A program made the translations under genes and the position numbers. Source: CAZKFA01 sp964551925 (GTDB taxonomy: Bacteria; Cyanobacteriota; Vampirovibrionia; LMEP-6097). Taken from it: a stretch of DNA of 24,922 nucleotides. Below the pieces are notes generated by a model. That model was not told the origin of the DNA. It saw only the letters and a list, made by a program, of their open reading frames with translations, and ran no database searches. Each line of letters starts with the position of its first letter. Positions within the stretch are counted from its first letter, which is position 1. The DNA lies in contig CAZKFA010000029.1 in assembly GCA_964551925.1 (NCBI GenBank), forward strand, positions 1-24,922. The letters are read 5' to 3'. This document shows, piece after piece, positions 1-7,611 of the stretch.

Positions 1-151
1 CACTGAGCTATCTGGGATTGTGGTTTTTGCCTCTTTCGCAATCGGCCTAAGCCGATTGACTTTTGTTACCTTGGTCACTACCAGGCTAGCGTGCGACCAG
101 GCTCAGTCTTAACAACCGTTCCCAGCACTGAGCTATCTGGGATTGTGGTTT
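1..151. repeat. GC-rich structured region with a 26-bp direct repeat
   Basis: The same 26 bases (CACTGAGC...GTGGTTT) occur at 1-26 and 126-151, 125 bp apart. Around the second copy an inverted repeat can form: AACC (114-117) and CCCAG (121-125) pair with CTGGG (137-141) and GGTT (147-150). GCTCAGT at 101-107 could instead pair with ACTGAGC at 127-133. ACCAGGCT is repeated directly within 79-103. The stretch is clearly richer in G+C than the AT-rich DNA around it, as expected for structured RNA or a repeat element. No ORF is evident. The first copy touches the window edge, so the array may continue to the left. I do not recognise the family. Confidence 0.6.
40..64 (+). terminator. Perfect 7-bp stem-loop followed by T residues (possible terminator)
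   Basis: AATCGGC (40-46), loop CTAA, and GCCGATT (51-57) form a perfect stem, followed after GAC by TTTT (61-64). The T-run is short and displaced, so it is either a weak intrinsic terminator for a transcript from the left or part of the structured repeat region. Confidence 0.35.
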
Positions 152-307
152 CTGTCCATGTAGAACACCTATAGTATTGTACCCGAACCGTCAAAAATAG
201 TAGCATGTATTGGATATTTTGCCATTTAGCCAGCATTAATTTTTAGTTTTTTTTATCAGCCTAATAAATTAATACAAATAATGGGCTTAAAAATCAGCTT
301 TATTACG

Positions 308-313
308 TATAAC
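308..313 (+). promoter_or_regulatory. -10-like box of the fliJ operon
   Basis: TATAAC ends 6 nt before the fliJ ATG and no Shine-Dalgarno lies between. No good -35 is visible. This spacing recurs upstream of several first genes here and would give a leaderless mRNA. Confidence 0.35.
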
Positions 314-319
314 TAGATC

Positions 320-760
320 ATGAAGAAGTTTAAGTTCAAACTTGAACAAGTACTCAAATATCGTCAAATGCTCAAAGAATTTCAAGAGGCCAAATTAGCA
401 CGTGCAAATCAAGCCCTTGAAGAAACAAAAACTTACCTAGAGTTTCTTGATGCAAAACAACACGACGTGTACAGTGCCATGATTGACAATTCTGAAACTG
501 GCTTCTCTTTAATTGATCATCAAAATCAAGAAGTCTTCAATCATATGATTATCCATGAACAATCCAAAGAGAAAACAAGATACGCCAAAAGAGCTAGAGC
601 AAAAGAGTTTGAAGAAACTCGCTATCAGTCTCTAGCAAAGGATCACAAAGCTCTAGAAAAACTAAAAGATAAGGCATTAGCGCTACATCAAAAAGCTCTA
701 TTAGAACAAGAAATGAAACAGATAGATGATTTAAACAATTCTCGATTCCGGGCTCAATGA
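320..760 (+). CDS. fliJ: Flagellar export protein FliJ
   Basis: FliJ is the soluble coiled-coil stalk and chaperone component of the flagellar type III export apparatus, working with the FliH-FliI ATPase. The 146-residue product starts with the typical FliJ N-terminus (KFKFKLEQVLKYR) and is then almost entirely charged, heptad-like helix (many K, E, Q, A), matching family length and composition. It is the first gene of a run with fliK (7-nt gap), flgD and a small unknown, so a flagellar operon is clear. The start has no recognisable Shine-Dalgarno. TATAAC lies 6 nt upstream, so the transcript may begin at or near the ATG. The family is weakly conserved, but the neighbours make the call secure. 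Confidence 0.85.
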   Translation: MKKFKFKLEQVLKYRQMLKEFQEAKLARANQALEETKTYLEFLDAKQHDVYSAMIDNSETGFSLIDHQNQEVFNHMIIHEQSKEKTRYAKRARAKEFEETRYQSLAKDHKALEKLKDKALALHQKALLEQEMKQIDDLNNSRFRAQ

Positions 761-767
761 AAGTAAG

Positions 768-2225
768 TTGGAAATTAAGACCACTAATTCAGATATCCTT
801 GGACTACTCGGTGCTAGTCCAAAAGCTCTAGGTGATTCAGAGCTAGATGCTGTCGAAGATAGCATTGATGACTTCTCGTCTATCCTAGTACCAATACAAG
901 CTCCTATCAACATTCCTAATGAAGCCCTTATTAATTCTATTGATGCTCTGTTCGCGGAACTTCAAACTGAAAGCTCTATCGCAGCAATAAATCCGGATGC
1001 TCTCAACTCAACAATAGAGAGTGACAGCACTCTGAATTCGGCTATTAGCAACAGTGATCCTATTACTAATGATCTGGCACTTAACAGTATCGACCAAGAG
1101 AACCTGAACTTATCAGCTGATAGTCTTGCCATTGACCCAGCTCTTGAACAGGAGATTCTAGAATTAGCAAAAACCACAATCGAACAAGTTAAAGATTCAA
1201 TCAATCGCAAAATAGGTCGTATCGAAATTTCACAAAAAGGCGACATAGAAAAGGTTCTAACAGAAGTAAGCAAAGTAGAAAAATTACAACTACTAATCAA
1301 CAATATCGTAGACAAGGTAAACAGCAAACTGCCTTCCACTACTGACGAAGCGATTGTTGCTAATAATGATCTTCCCACAGTCACTGCAGAAGATAAATCA
1401 ACCTCAATCAAAGCTGATACTAAATTAAATCAAAACATCAGCTCTGTTGAACTTATCGATACAAAGACCAACCCTAAAATACAATACAATCAAGCTATAG
1501 TACAGGAAAGAATTAATTTACAAATCAAAGAAACTCTTAAAAAGGAAGCAAAAGTATCCATAGAAAGCTCTCCAGAAGAAAGTCTCTCAATAATCAACCA
1601 AGAGCCAGTTAAAACAAGCACCAAAACAACAACAGTTGAGTTAAATGCCCTCAACAAGAATCTTAATATAACTAAGATTGTCAGTAGCGTAAGCTCTGAA
1701 TCAAGCGAAAGCAATATTAACAATTTTGAGAATTTTTTATTCCAAAATACAAACGACCTCAAACAAACAAACTCTAATATCAAAGTTCTCAACGAACCCA
1801 TTCAATTAACCCAGCTCACCACCACTATTGCAGAACAGGCTAAACAAGTGGCTCCTAAAGGAGAAGAGACAATTCATATCAAACTCACCCCAGAAGACCT
1901 CGGTATAGTCGAAGTCAATATCAAACGTACAAATAATCACATTGAGATCAAAATGCATTTCAGCAGCAAAGAAAGCGTGAGAATCATAGAAAGTAGAATC
2001 GATGATCTTGTGCAACACCTCAATAGCAAAGGATTTGAGACTAAGATTGAAGTTTCAAGTAGCGACCTACAGGATCTTGCCAATCAACCAGATCATAATC
2101 AATCATTCAATCAGGCTAGGGAAGAACAGAAAAACAGAATATTAAATAGGACCCCTGACTGGCTCAGAAACCATAAATCGGGCATAGAGAGCAGTTTTGA
2201 AGGGCTATTTAGCGGAATATTATAA
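768..2225 (+). CDS. fliK: Flagellar hook-length control protein FliK
   Basis: FliK is a secreted molecular ruler that sets hook length and switches export specificity from hook to filament. The 485-residue product has a long, low-complexity, Ser/Asn/Thr/Ile-rich N-terminal part (about 1-370), as is usual for the ruler region. A C-terminal Flg_hook domain follows at about 371-450, with the hallmark KLTPEDLGIVEVNI and a following amphipathic helix (SRIDDLVQHLNSKGF). The start is a TTG 7 nt after the fliJ stop. No ATG in this frame lies nearby, so TTG is the best choice, with only a weak AAGTAAG ahead of it. It sits between fliJ and flgD, a classic order. Confidence 0.85.
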   Translation: MEIKTTNSDILGLLGASPKALGDSELDAVEDSIDDFSSILVPIQAPINIPNEALINSIDALFAELQTESSIAAINPDALNSTIESDSTLNSAISNSDPITNDLALNSIDQENLNLSADSLAIDPALEQEILELAKTTIEQVKDSINRKIGRIEISQKGDIEKVLTEVSKVEKLQLLINNIVDKVNSKLPSTTDEAIVANNDLPTVTAEDKSTSIKADTKLNQNISSVELIDTKTNPKIQYNQAIVQERINLQIKETLKKEAKVSIESSPEESLSIINQEPVKTSTKTTTVELNALNKNLNITKIVSSVSSESSESNINNFENFLFQNTNDLKQTNSNIKVLNEPIQLTQLTTTIAEQAKQVAPKGEETIHIKLTPEDLGIVEVNIKRTNNHIEIKMHFSSKESVRIIESRIDDLVQHLNSKGFETKIEVSSSDLQDLANQPDHNQSFNQAREEQKNRILNRTPDWLRNHKSGIESSFEGLFSGIL

Positions 2226-2237
2226 ACAAGGAGTTTT

Positions 2238-2555
2238 ATGCCAATTCAAGGAATAGTAGATCAAGATTTCATCAATGAACAAGTTGCCAAAACAGCTCAG
2301 CCTGGCTCCAACGCCGGCAATGGCTTTGATCCAGATATGTTCTTAAAAATACTAATGACTCAACTTCAAAACCAAAGTCCTTTTGACACTGTTGACTCGC
2401 AACAAATTCTAGAACAACAAGCAATTTTAACTCAAGTAGAGCAATCTGCAAGACAAACTGGAATATTACAAGAAGTTCAAGAGACCATACTTACACAAAT
2501 TACATCTATCAATGATAATCTAAAACAAATCAATGACACTTTAAAAGGACAATAA
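2238..2555 (+). CDS. flgD: Flagellar hook-assembly scaffold FlgD (short form)
   Basis: FlgD caps the growing hook and is needed for hook-subunit polymerisation. The product is only 105 residues and holds the FlgD N-terminal domain: DMFLKILMTQLQNQSPFDTVDSQQ (about 32-55) matches the family block L..QL.NQ.P....D, followed by a Q/E-rich helix ending near VEQ. The C-terminal Ig/Tudor-like domains of longer FlgD proteins are absent. The frame ends cleanly and the next gene starts 4 nt later, so this looks like a naturally short FlgD rather than a broken one. A strong Shine-Dalgarno (AAGGAG) precedes the ATG. Confidence 0.85.
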   Translation: MPIQGIVDQDFINEQVAKTAQPGSNAGNGFDPDMFLKILMTQLQNQSPFDTVDSQQILEQQAILTQVEQSARQTGILQEVQETILTQITSINDNLKQINDTLKGQ

Positions 2556-2559
2556 CCAT

Positions 2560-2859
2560 ATGAACATAGCTAGTCTAATGCTAGGGGACGTCCTAGGAAC
2601 TGCAATCGAATCAGTCGGATCTAAAATACTTCAAGACATCAAACCCCTTGATAAAGGCGATTTCTTCAATACACTACTAGGACAAAGTCGCAAACAGCTT
2701 TCTATACAAGATCTTCAAGTCAGTAGAGAGACTGGTATACAGTTACTAGAACTAAGAGACTTCGCTCTCAAACAAGGACACGGTCAAATCACTGTCTCAA
2801 TCAATGACCAAGAGTATCTAATGAACACTCAGAATTTTACTTTCGAGAAAGTTAGTTAG
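2560..2859 (+). CDS. Unknown 99-residue protein of the flagellar operon
   Basis: I do not recognise this family. The gene starts 4 nt after flgD with AAGGA about 12 nt upstream, so it is translated from the flagellar operon mRNA. The protein is soluble with no signal peptide or membrane segment. It has an N-terminal hydrophobic/amphipathic helix (about 1-27), a linker, a helix around 60-74 (GIQLLELRDFALKQG) and a short beta-like C-terminus (about 77-97, QITVSINDQEYLMNT). Its place beside a minimal FlgD suggests a hook-assembly or secretion accessory role, but that is context only. The stop codon abuts a hairpin repeat element. Confidence 0.6.
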   Translation: MNIASLMLGDVLGTAIESVGSKILQDIKPLDKGDFFNTLLGQSRKQLSIQDLQVSRETGIQLLELRDFALKQGHGQITVSINDQEYLMNTQNFTFEKVS

Positions 2860-2862
2860 TAT

Positions 2863-2987
2863 TAGACTTGCTTCGAAATGGCTTAGAACAAGGCTTGCGA
2901 AACGACGACGAAGTGCAGTGTACTAAACGTACATAAGCGAGGAGGAGTGAGCGTAACGCAGTTATAAGTCATTTCGGAACAAGTCTA
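2863..2987. repeat. MITE-like hairpin element overlapping the end of ruvC
   Basis: Arms 2863-2885 (TAGACTTGCTTCGAAATGG...) and 2965-2987 are reverse complements at 20 of 23 positions. Inside, TGCGAAACG and CGTAACGCA pair in part and GTGTAC/GTACAT form an apical stem, so the element can fold as one long hairpin of about 125 nt. AGTAT occurs just outside both ends (2858-2862 and 2987-2991), a possible 5-bp target duplication. It has no coding capacity. This is the shape of a non-autonomous mobile or intergenic repeat. It lies between convergent genes and its right arm encodes the last codons of ruvC. Confidence 0.6.
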
Positions 2988-3484
2988 GTATAGAAATCAC
3001 TACGCAAATACGTTATCGCAAGAGCAACAGCATCAACCGCATCATCTGGTGTTATTGGGGTTTTGATATCTAATAATTGATAAATAATTTTTGCGACTTG
3101 ATTTTTATCAGCACGCCCATCACCAGTAATATTTTGTTTTACTTGCAATGGTGTATATTCAAAAATTTCAAGATTCATCGTCGCAGCTAATTCCATAACT
3201 ACTCCTCGAGCTTGGGCAACAGGAATAACAGTTTTGATATTCTTAAAGAAAAACAGCTCTTCAATAGACATAACTTCTGGCTGATACTGTTCAATAATTG
3301 ACTTTAGATCGAAGCGAATCTCGGATAGACGCTTAGCATCACTGTCTTTTTTACTAGTAGCAATAACACCACAAGCAACTAATGTAATAGCTTTATCATG
3401 ACTAGTATAATCAACTACGGCGTAGCCAAGGCGAGCAGTGCCAGGATCAATACCCAAAATTCTTTTTCTGAGGTGTTTTGCCAT
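2969..3484 (-). CDS. ruvC: Crossover junction endodeoxyribonuclease RuvC
   Basis: RuvC resolves Holliday junctions with RuvAB in homologous recombination. The 171-residue product carries the RNase H-like active site: D13 in GIDPGTARLG, E75 in SIEELFFF, and D148/D151 in PDDAVDAVALAIT. Length fits the family. The last five residues (RLVPK) and the stop are encoded by the right arm of the hairpin repeat at 2863-2987, so the natural C-terminus appears to have been rewritten. The catalytic core is untouched. The ATG has no Shine-Dalgarno. TATAAT at 3493-3498 (minus strand) ends 8 nt before it, compatible with a leaderless transcript. It diverges from lnt. Confidence 0.95.
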   Translation of the reverse strand: MAKHLRKRILGIDPGTARLGYAVVDYTSHDKAITLVACGVIATSKKDSDAKRLSEIRFDLKSIIEQYQPEVMSIEELFFFKNIKTVIPVAQARGVVMELAATMNLEIFEYTPLQVKQNITGDGRADKNQVAKIIYQLLDIKTPITPDDAVDAVALAITYLRSDFYTRLVPK

Positions 3485-3486
3485 AT

Positions 3487-3498
3487 ATTATAATTATA
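3487..3498 (-). promoter_or_regulatory. Overlapping -10 elements between ruvC and lnt
   Basis: On the minus strand two consecutive TATAAT hexamers (3493-3498 and 3487-3492) precede ruvC. On the plus strand TATAAT at 3489-3494 lies 13 nt before the proposed lnt ATG. The 23-bp divergent gap is almost pure A/T. No convincing -35 is visible for either gene. Confidence 0.4.
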
Positions 3499-3507
3499 CG
3501 CTTAGTA

Positions 3508-5127
3508 ATGTTATATCAATTCAATTTAATTTGCTCTAGCTTTCTCAATCAACAGAGAAATCGCCTATTATTCATTACTATTACTGCAATTTTATACAGC
3601 TTAACCTTACCATATTTCGGCTTCAGTCTTTATACTTGGTTAGCATTAGTACCAGTATTATTAATCATCAAAAGTGCTCCTAGTTTTCAACGCGCAATAA
3701 TTGAAGCTCTTGTTTTTTTCCTCATCTATAACCTTATTTCTTTCTCATGGCTCTGGGGCATACATCCTCTAGATTGGCAGGGATTGAACAATCAACAAAG
3801 CCTCATAATAAGTGGTTTAGCTTGTCTAACACCAGCAATCTTTCATAGTCTCGTCTTATTACCATTCATAATTAGCTGCAGATTATTTTACAGATATAGA
3901 GCAGACTCTAGATCTCATGAACTTAAAGTGCTTGATATCAGCTTATTAACTTTTATCTGGGTAGCAATTGAGCATAAGCTACTATTCAATCTAGGAGCCG
4001 ATTTGGGGGTATTTTCAGTACCTGTCAACCTACTAGTTTATAGCAATTATCAAAATACAACGCTCATTCAAATTTGCAAAATCATTGGTGCTATTGGCTT
4101 AGAATATATTATCGTCTTCACGAATTTATCTATTGCCAATCTATTCAACATTCAATCTAACACCAATTATCAAGCAACTGCTTCTACATTAAATATCAAA
4201 CAACCCTTTTGTGGTTTACAAAAAGCGCAAACCGAAGTCAATTTATTCATTGGTATTCTTAGCGGCTTAATACTTATATTTGCTTACGGTTGTTGGGAAT
4301 TAAATAAGCCAAGCAAAAAACACATTCATAAAAATTTTGCCATAGTACAAGCGGATTCTAGTGCGGCTGCAACCCGCTCTCAGAGCTATAATTCACAAAC
4401 ACTAATCAACTTAGAATTAACACTGACTAACAAAATAACCGAGCCCGTAGATCTATTACTATGGACAGAAGGATCTGTACCAGAATTAGATAAAGTATCA
4501 CTAGAAAACAATCAATTTATTTCAATGCTTAACATCCACAAAGCCTTTGCCTTTGGGACATATACTCAAGATAAAGACGACATTTACAACAGCATAGAGT
4601 TTTTAGAATTCAATCAATCAACCTTAAATAAACAAATCTATAACAAAAATCTCTTAGTACCTTTTGGTGAATATACTCCTTGGTATCAATACCTACCAGA
4701 GCCAATCAAACAATTAGCTGGCTCAACAGTAGGAGATGGCTTCAGTGCTAACAACGAGATCGGAAAGACCATATCTCTACGAGGTTTCACACTAGGTCCG
4801 AATATTTGCTTTGAATTACTATTCCCGCATTTGGTCAGGAGCTCTGTGATTAATGGTGCTGAAGTTTTACTCAACCTTAATGACCTCTCTTGGTTCAAGA
4901 ATTGGTTAGAAGGGGATATTATCAAAAAACAATTCTTAGCGATTGCTGTATTTAGAGCCGTAGAAAATAATAGAGACCTCATCTTAGCTGGCAATTCAGG
5001 TTACTCCGGATTAATTACCGCCAAAGGACAAATACAACAACTCTCCAAAGCAAATACTATCAGCGTGTTGAATGGCTCTTTTACACTACATCACAAAAAA
5101 TCAATATACACAGTTTATGGTTGGTAG
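3508..5127 (+). CDS. lnt: Apolipoprotein N-acyltransferase Lnt
   Basis: Lnt adds the third acyl chain to the N-terminal cysteine of lipoproteins in the inner membrane, which implies a two-membrane cell. The N-terminal half is several hydrophobic segments. The C-terminal half is a nitrilase-like domain with the catalytic triad visible: E321 (LLLWTEGSVPE), K380 (IYNKNLLVPFGEY) and C434 (LGPNICFELLF). A downstream block NDLSWFKN...RAVENNRDL matches the conserved Lnt ending. I chose the ATG at 3508 (539 residues). An in-frame TTG at 3478 would overlap ruvC and has no better ribosome site. The 3' end overlaps possible starts of the next gene, suggesting an operon. Confidence 0.9.
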   Translation: MLYQFNLICSSFLNQQRNRLLFITITAILYSLTLPYFGFSLYTWLALVPVLLIIKSAPSFQRAIIEALVFFLIYNLISFSWLWGIHPLDWQGLNNQQSLIISGLACLTPAIFHSLVLLPFIISCRLFYRYRADSRSHELKVLDISLLTFIWVAIEHKLLFNLGADLGVFSVPVNLLVYSNYQNTTLIQICKIIGAIGLEYIIVFTNLSIANLFNIQSNTNYQATASTLNIKQPFCGLQKAQTEVNLFIGILSGLILIFAYGCWELNKPSKKHIHKNFAIVQADSSAAATRSQSYNSQTLINLELTLTNKITEPVDLLLWTEGSVPELDKVSLENNQFISMLNIHKAFAFGTYTQDKDDIYNSIEFLEFNQSTLNKQIYNKNLLVPFGEYTPWYQYLPEPIKQLAGSTVGDGFSANNEIGKTISLRGFTLGPNICFELLFPHLVRSSVINGAEVLLNLNDLSWFKNWLEGDIIKKQFLAIAVFRAVENNRDLILAGNSGYSGLITAKGQIQQLSKANTISVLNGSFTLHHKKSIYTVYGW

Positions 5128-5128
5128 T

Positions 5129-6673
5129 ATGCTAAAAAATATGGCTAAATTATATACAAAACTTCGCTTTGCAGGACATCTAATATCTAGCTTATTATTA
5201 GCTGGATTGATAATACCTTCAAGCATAGCTGCGAAGGTAACTTTAGACAAATTCAGTAATTATCAAGATGCTCAGTTTCTTAGTTTCAATGAGATTCAAA
5301 TCCTCTCTAACCACAAAACTACCTATCAAGCAACTCTCAACAAACTACATTCTTTATTTAGCGTGCCAATTTATCAACAAATAGATATGTTGAAATTAGC
5401 AGCTCTAAAATATGACTTAGACCAAAAGAAAAATTATCTTCGCGTGAGTCATTGGAATATAGAAAGAGGTTTACATATACAACCGATAGAAGCTATATTC
5501 TCTGATACCACGAATTACATCAATAGCAATCTAAAAGAAGCTACTACAGATCAGTGGAAACAACTAATCACTGAAGAAGCAAATCTCCTAAAAGAAACTG
5601 ACATCTTCACCCTCAATGAAGTTGATATTGGTATTCAAAGAACTGATTACAGGAATATTGCAGCCGAGATGGCTCGAATTATGAACGCTGGTTATGTATT
5701 TATCCCAGAGTTTCTTGAAGTAGATCCTTCGTTACTCAATGATCCAAACTTAGATCGCAATCGTTATAAAGGTCTGCATGGTAATGCCATTATCTCCAAA
5801 TATCCCATCAGAGATGCGGAAGCCTACAGACTACCAGTTTGCCACGATTGGTTTGAAGAAGAACTGCGCAACCTTAGCTTTATAGAGAAAGCAAGGCGGA
5901 GCTCTTCTGATGTTGTTATCAAAGAAGAGATTACTACAGAAGTTCGGCGCGGTGGTAGAGTTGCTCTAATCGCTGATATCGTTCTACCAAACAGAGATAT
6001 TATTACTGTAGTTAGTGCTCACTTAGAGAATCGTACTTTGCCAAAGTGCCGCGAACAGCAGATGCAGGCACTATTAGAGCATCTCAAATACAAAGTTACT
6101 CCAGTAATCATGGGGGCTGATCTGAATAATTTTGAAACTAGCGCCGAAGCAACATCACTATCAAAGATAGTCTCCAGAACTGTTTCAGATCCACAAAACT
6201 TGGCGAAAGCAGCAATAACATATTTCAATCCTTATGCCCTGATCGTGAATACTTCATCAGTCACAGTGGGACACGTAAGAAAACATCGTGATCCAACTGT
6301 AGTTAGTATTCCAATCATTCTACGTAACAAAGCAAGAAAACTTTTTACTATAATAAAGAAGCAAAAATTTATTGATGGTAATCAATTTGATTTCGAAGGT
6401 GATGATGAGTTATCCTATCAAAAGCAAGATGGCAAGCTAAGTAACTCTAATCAAAGAGCAAAAAAAGGTTTTGTTGAAACTTATCAATTCAATAGAGCAT
6501 TAGGAATTGGTTATTTTAAAATCGATTGGATCTTTGTCAAATCCTTACCAGGACTGGGGAATACTAAACACTACTATCCAGCTTTTGGACGCACTCTAAA
6601 AGACTTAAATCATAGTTATAAAGATGGTAAACTATCAGACCATTCACCAGTCACAGTACAGGTTATGATTTAG
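5129..6673 (+). CDS. Exported endonuclease/exonuclease/phosphatase-family protein
   Basis: This is a member of the EEP superfamily (metal-dependent phosphoesterases such as exonuclease III, sphingomyelinase and inositol phosphatases). Motifs in order, numbered from the 5129 ATG: N110 in SHWNIERG, E164 in FTLNEVDIG, H217 in GLHGNAIISKYP, VVSAHLEN, D331/N333 in IMGADLNN, then DWIFVKS and the terminal LSDHSPV. An N-terminal Lys/Arg-rich stretch, a hydrophobic run and SSIAA look like a cleavable signal peptide, so the enzyme is probably exported. Substrate is unknown; DNA, a lipid or a phosphate ester are all possible. ATGs at 5072, 5117 and 5141 are also in frame. I prefer 5129, one nucleotide after the lnt stop, because it leaves a normal signal peptide. 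Confidence 0.75.
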   Translation: MLKNMAKLYTKLRFAGHLISSLLLAGLIIPSSIAAKVTLDKFSNYQDAQFLSFNEIQILSNHKTTYQATLNKLHSLFSVPIYQQIDMLKLAALKYDLDQKKNYLRVSHWNIERGLHIQPIEAIFSDTTNYINSNLKEATTDQWKQLITEEANLLKETDIFTLNEVDIGIQRTDYRNIAAEMARIMNAGYVFIPEFLEVDPSLLNDPNLDRNRYKGLHGNAIISKYPIRDAEAYRLPVCHDWFEEELRNLSFIEKARRSSSDVVIKEEITTEVRRGGRVALIADIVLPNRDIITVVSAHLENRTLPKCREQQMQALLEHLKYKVTPVIMGADLNNFETSAEATSLSKIVSRTVSDPQNLAKAAITYFNPYALIVNTSSVTVGHVRKHRDPTVVSIPIILRNKARKLFTIIKKQKFIDGNQFDFEGDDELSYQKQDGKLSNSNQRAKKGFVETYQFNRALGIGYFKIDWIFVKSLPGLGNTKHYYPAFGRTLKDLNHSYKDGKLSDHSPVTVQVMI

Positions 6674-6866
6674 TATTTTTGTTATTCACCGAATCAATAT
6701 AGCGCTTAATCTTAATAATAGTCAGAATGAAACCACATAGAGTTGCGACCATAATAGTAATTACCGAATAATCACCCTCGAACTTAGAATCAAAAAACTT
6801 ACCAAGCCAATAGCCAAGCCCAACACAGACTGGTATAACATAAGCAATATCAAAAAGCTGCCACAC
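6663..6866 (-). CDS. AtpI/AtpZ-like small membrane protein
   Basis: This 67-residue protein has two hydrophobic segments (about 7-24 and 34-54) joined by a short polar loop (FDSKFEGDYS) and a basic tail. That layout and the GLGYWLGKFFDSK pattern resemble ATP synthase protein I (AtpI/AtpZ), proposed to help assemble the F0 rotor or carry Mg2+. No other ATP synthase gene is in the window, so the name is tentative. It starts with GTG 2 nt after the lexA stop and must share the lexA transcript. No clear Shine-Dalgarno precedes it. Its 3' end overlaps the EEP gene by 11 bp, tail to tail. Confidence 0.55.
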   Translation of the reverse strand: MWQLFDIAYVIPVCVGLGYWLGKFFDSKFEGDYSVITIMVATLCGFILTIIKIKRYIDSVNNKNTKS

Positions 6867-6868
6867 GA

Positions 6869-7567
6869 TTAAGTTTTGCGGATAACGCCTTTTACGACAC
6901 CTTGAATTTTAAGATCTTCGACTCTTGGATCAACATAAATCGGATCCATAGTAGGATTCTCTGGTTGTAATCTAATTCTGCCATCTTCTTTATAGAAACG
7001 TTTCAGGGTAGCACCTTCATCATTCAACAACGCAACAACTATCTCACCATTATTCGCTGTAGATCGGGGCTCAATAAGAACCAAATCTCCATCAGAAATG
7101 AGCGCATCAATCATACTCTCACCCTTCACCTTGAGAGCGTAGCAACCACCAGGGAAATACGTATCTAACTCCAAATACTCATCTGGATTATCCATCACAG
7201 TTAAAGGATGGCCAGCTGCGATCTTACCAAGTATAGGAATCTGTGTACGAGTCGTAGAGCCCTCGAATTCATTACTATAAGTAACAGGACCTGACTTCAA
7301 TTCAGCATTTGGATACTTAGCACGACAGAAACTCAAAACCTCTGGGTCACTAATCTGCAAAGAACGGGCCGAGCCAGTATTCCAAGTAACGGCCTCTTTC
7401 TTGCGCAAAGCCATCATATGATACTGCAGAGTGCCTTTGGTGATGCCCATTTCATCAGCAATCTCGTCCAAGGTTGGCGGATAATTATACTGATTAGTTA
7501 ATTGATAAATAACCTCAACGGTTTCTTGTTGTTTTGGAGATAAATCTTTACTCGCTTGACGTACCAT
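6869..7567 (-). CDS. lexA: SOS repressor LexA
   Basis: LexA represses DNA-damage genes and cleaves itself when activated by RecA. The 232-residue product has an N-terminal winged helix (about 9-72: LSPKQQETVEVIYQL, PPTLDEIADEMGI). A C-terminal S24 peptidase domain follows: cleavage pair A118-G119 (KIAAGHP), catalytic S151 (KGESMIDA) and K189 (GATLKRF). All key residues are intact. The start is fixed by alignment of LSPKQQE with the family N-terminus. It is preceded by an excellent promoter whose -10 ends only 6 nt from the ATG, so the message is predicted to be leaderless. A palindrome in the promoter spacer may be its own operator. Confidence 0.95.
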   Translation of the reverse strand: MVRQASKDLSPKQQETVEVIYQLTNQYNYPPTLDEIADEMGITKGTLQYHMMALRKKEAVTWNTGSARSLQISDPEVLSFCRAKYPNAELKSGPVTYSNEFEGSTTRTQIPILGKIAAGHPLTVMDNPDEYLELDTYFPGGCYALKVKGESMIDALISDGDLVLIEPRSTANNGEIVVALLNDEGATLKRFYKEDGRIRLQPENPTMDPIYVDPRVEDLKIQGVVKGVIRKT

Positions 7568-7573
7568 ACTTAT

Positions 7574-7602
7574 ATACTAGCATACATTAATATGAGTGTC
7601 AA
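7574..7602 (-). promoter_or_regulatory. lexA promoter with possible SOS operator
   Basis: Read on the minus strand: TTGACA (7597-7602), a 17-bp spacer, TAGTAT (7574-7579), then 6 nt (ATAAGT) to the lexA ATG. This is close to the sigma-70 consensus. The spacer contains the symmetrical CATA-N6-TATG (7581-7594), well placed for autorepression. The LexA box of this lineage is not known to me. Confidence 0.8.
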
Positions 7603-7611
7603 TAGATTTCA

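Noticed and set aside
1..151. CRISPR array remnant
   Set aside because: The two repeats are 125 bp apart, far beyond a repeat-plus-spacer unit, and no cas gene is in the window.
1..151. A minus-strand tRNA suggested by TAGCTCAG within the repeat
   Set aside because: The downstream half lacks an AGAGC D-arm return, an anticodon arm and a T-loop, so no tRNA fold can be drawn.
962..1411. Long minus-strand ORF inside fliK
   Set aside because: It is antisense to a well-supported FliK frame, Ser/Leu-rich as expected from reverse reading of low-complexity codons, with no ribosome site.
2238..2859. FlgD split by a frameshift, with the 99-residue gene as its C-terminal half
   Set aside because: flgD ends at a proper stop, the next gene has its own SD and ATG, and its sequence does not resemble the FlgD C-terminal domains.
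3478..3507. TTG at 3478 as the lnt start
   Set aside because: It would overlap the ruvC start region and lacks a ribosome site; the ATG at 3508 gives a normal N-terminus.
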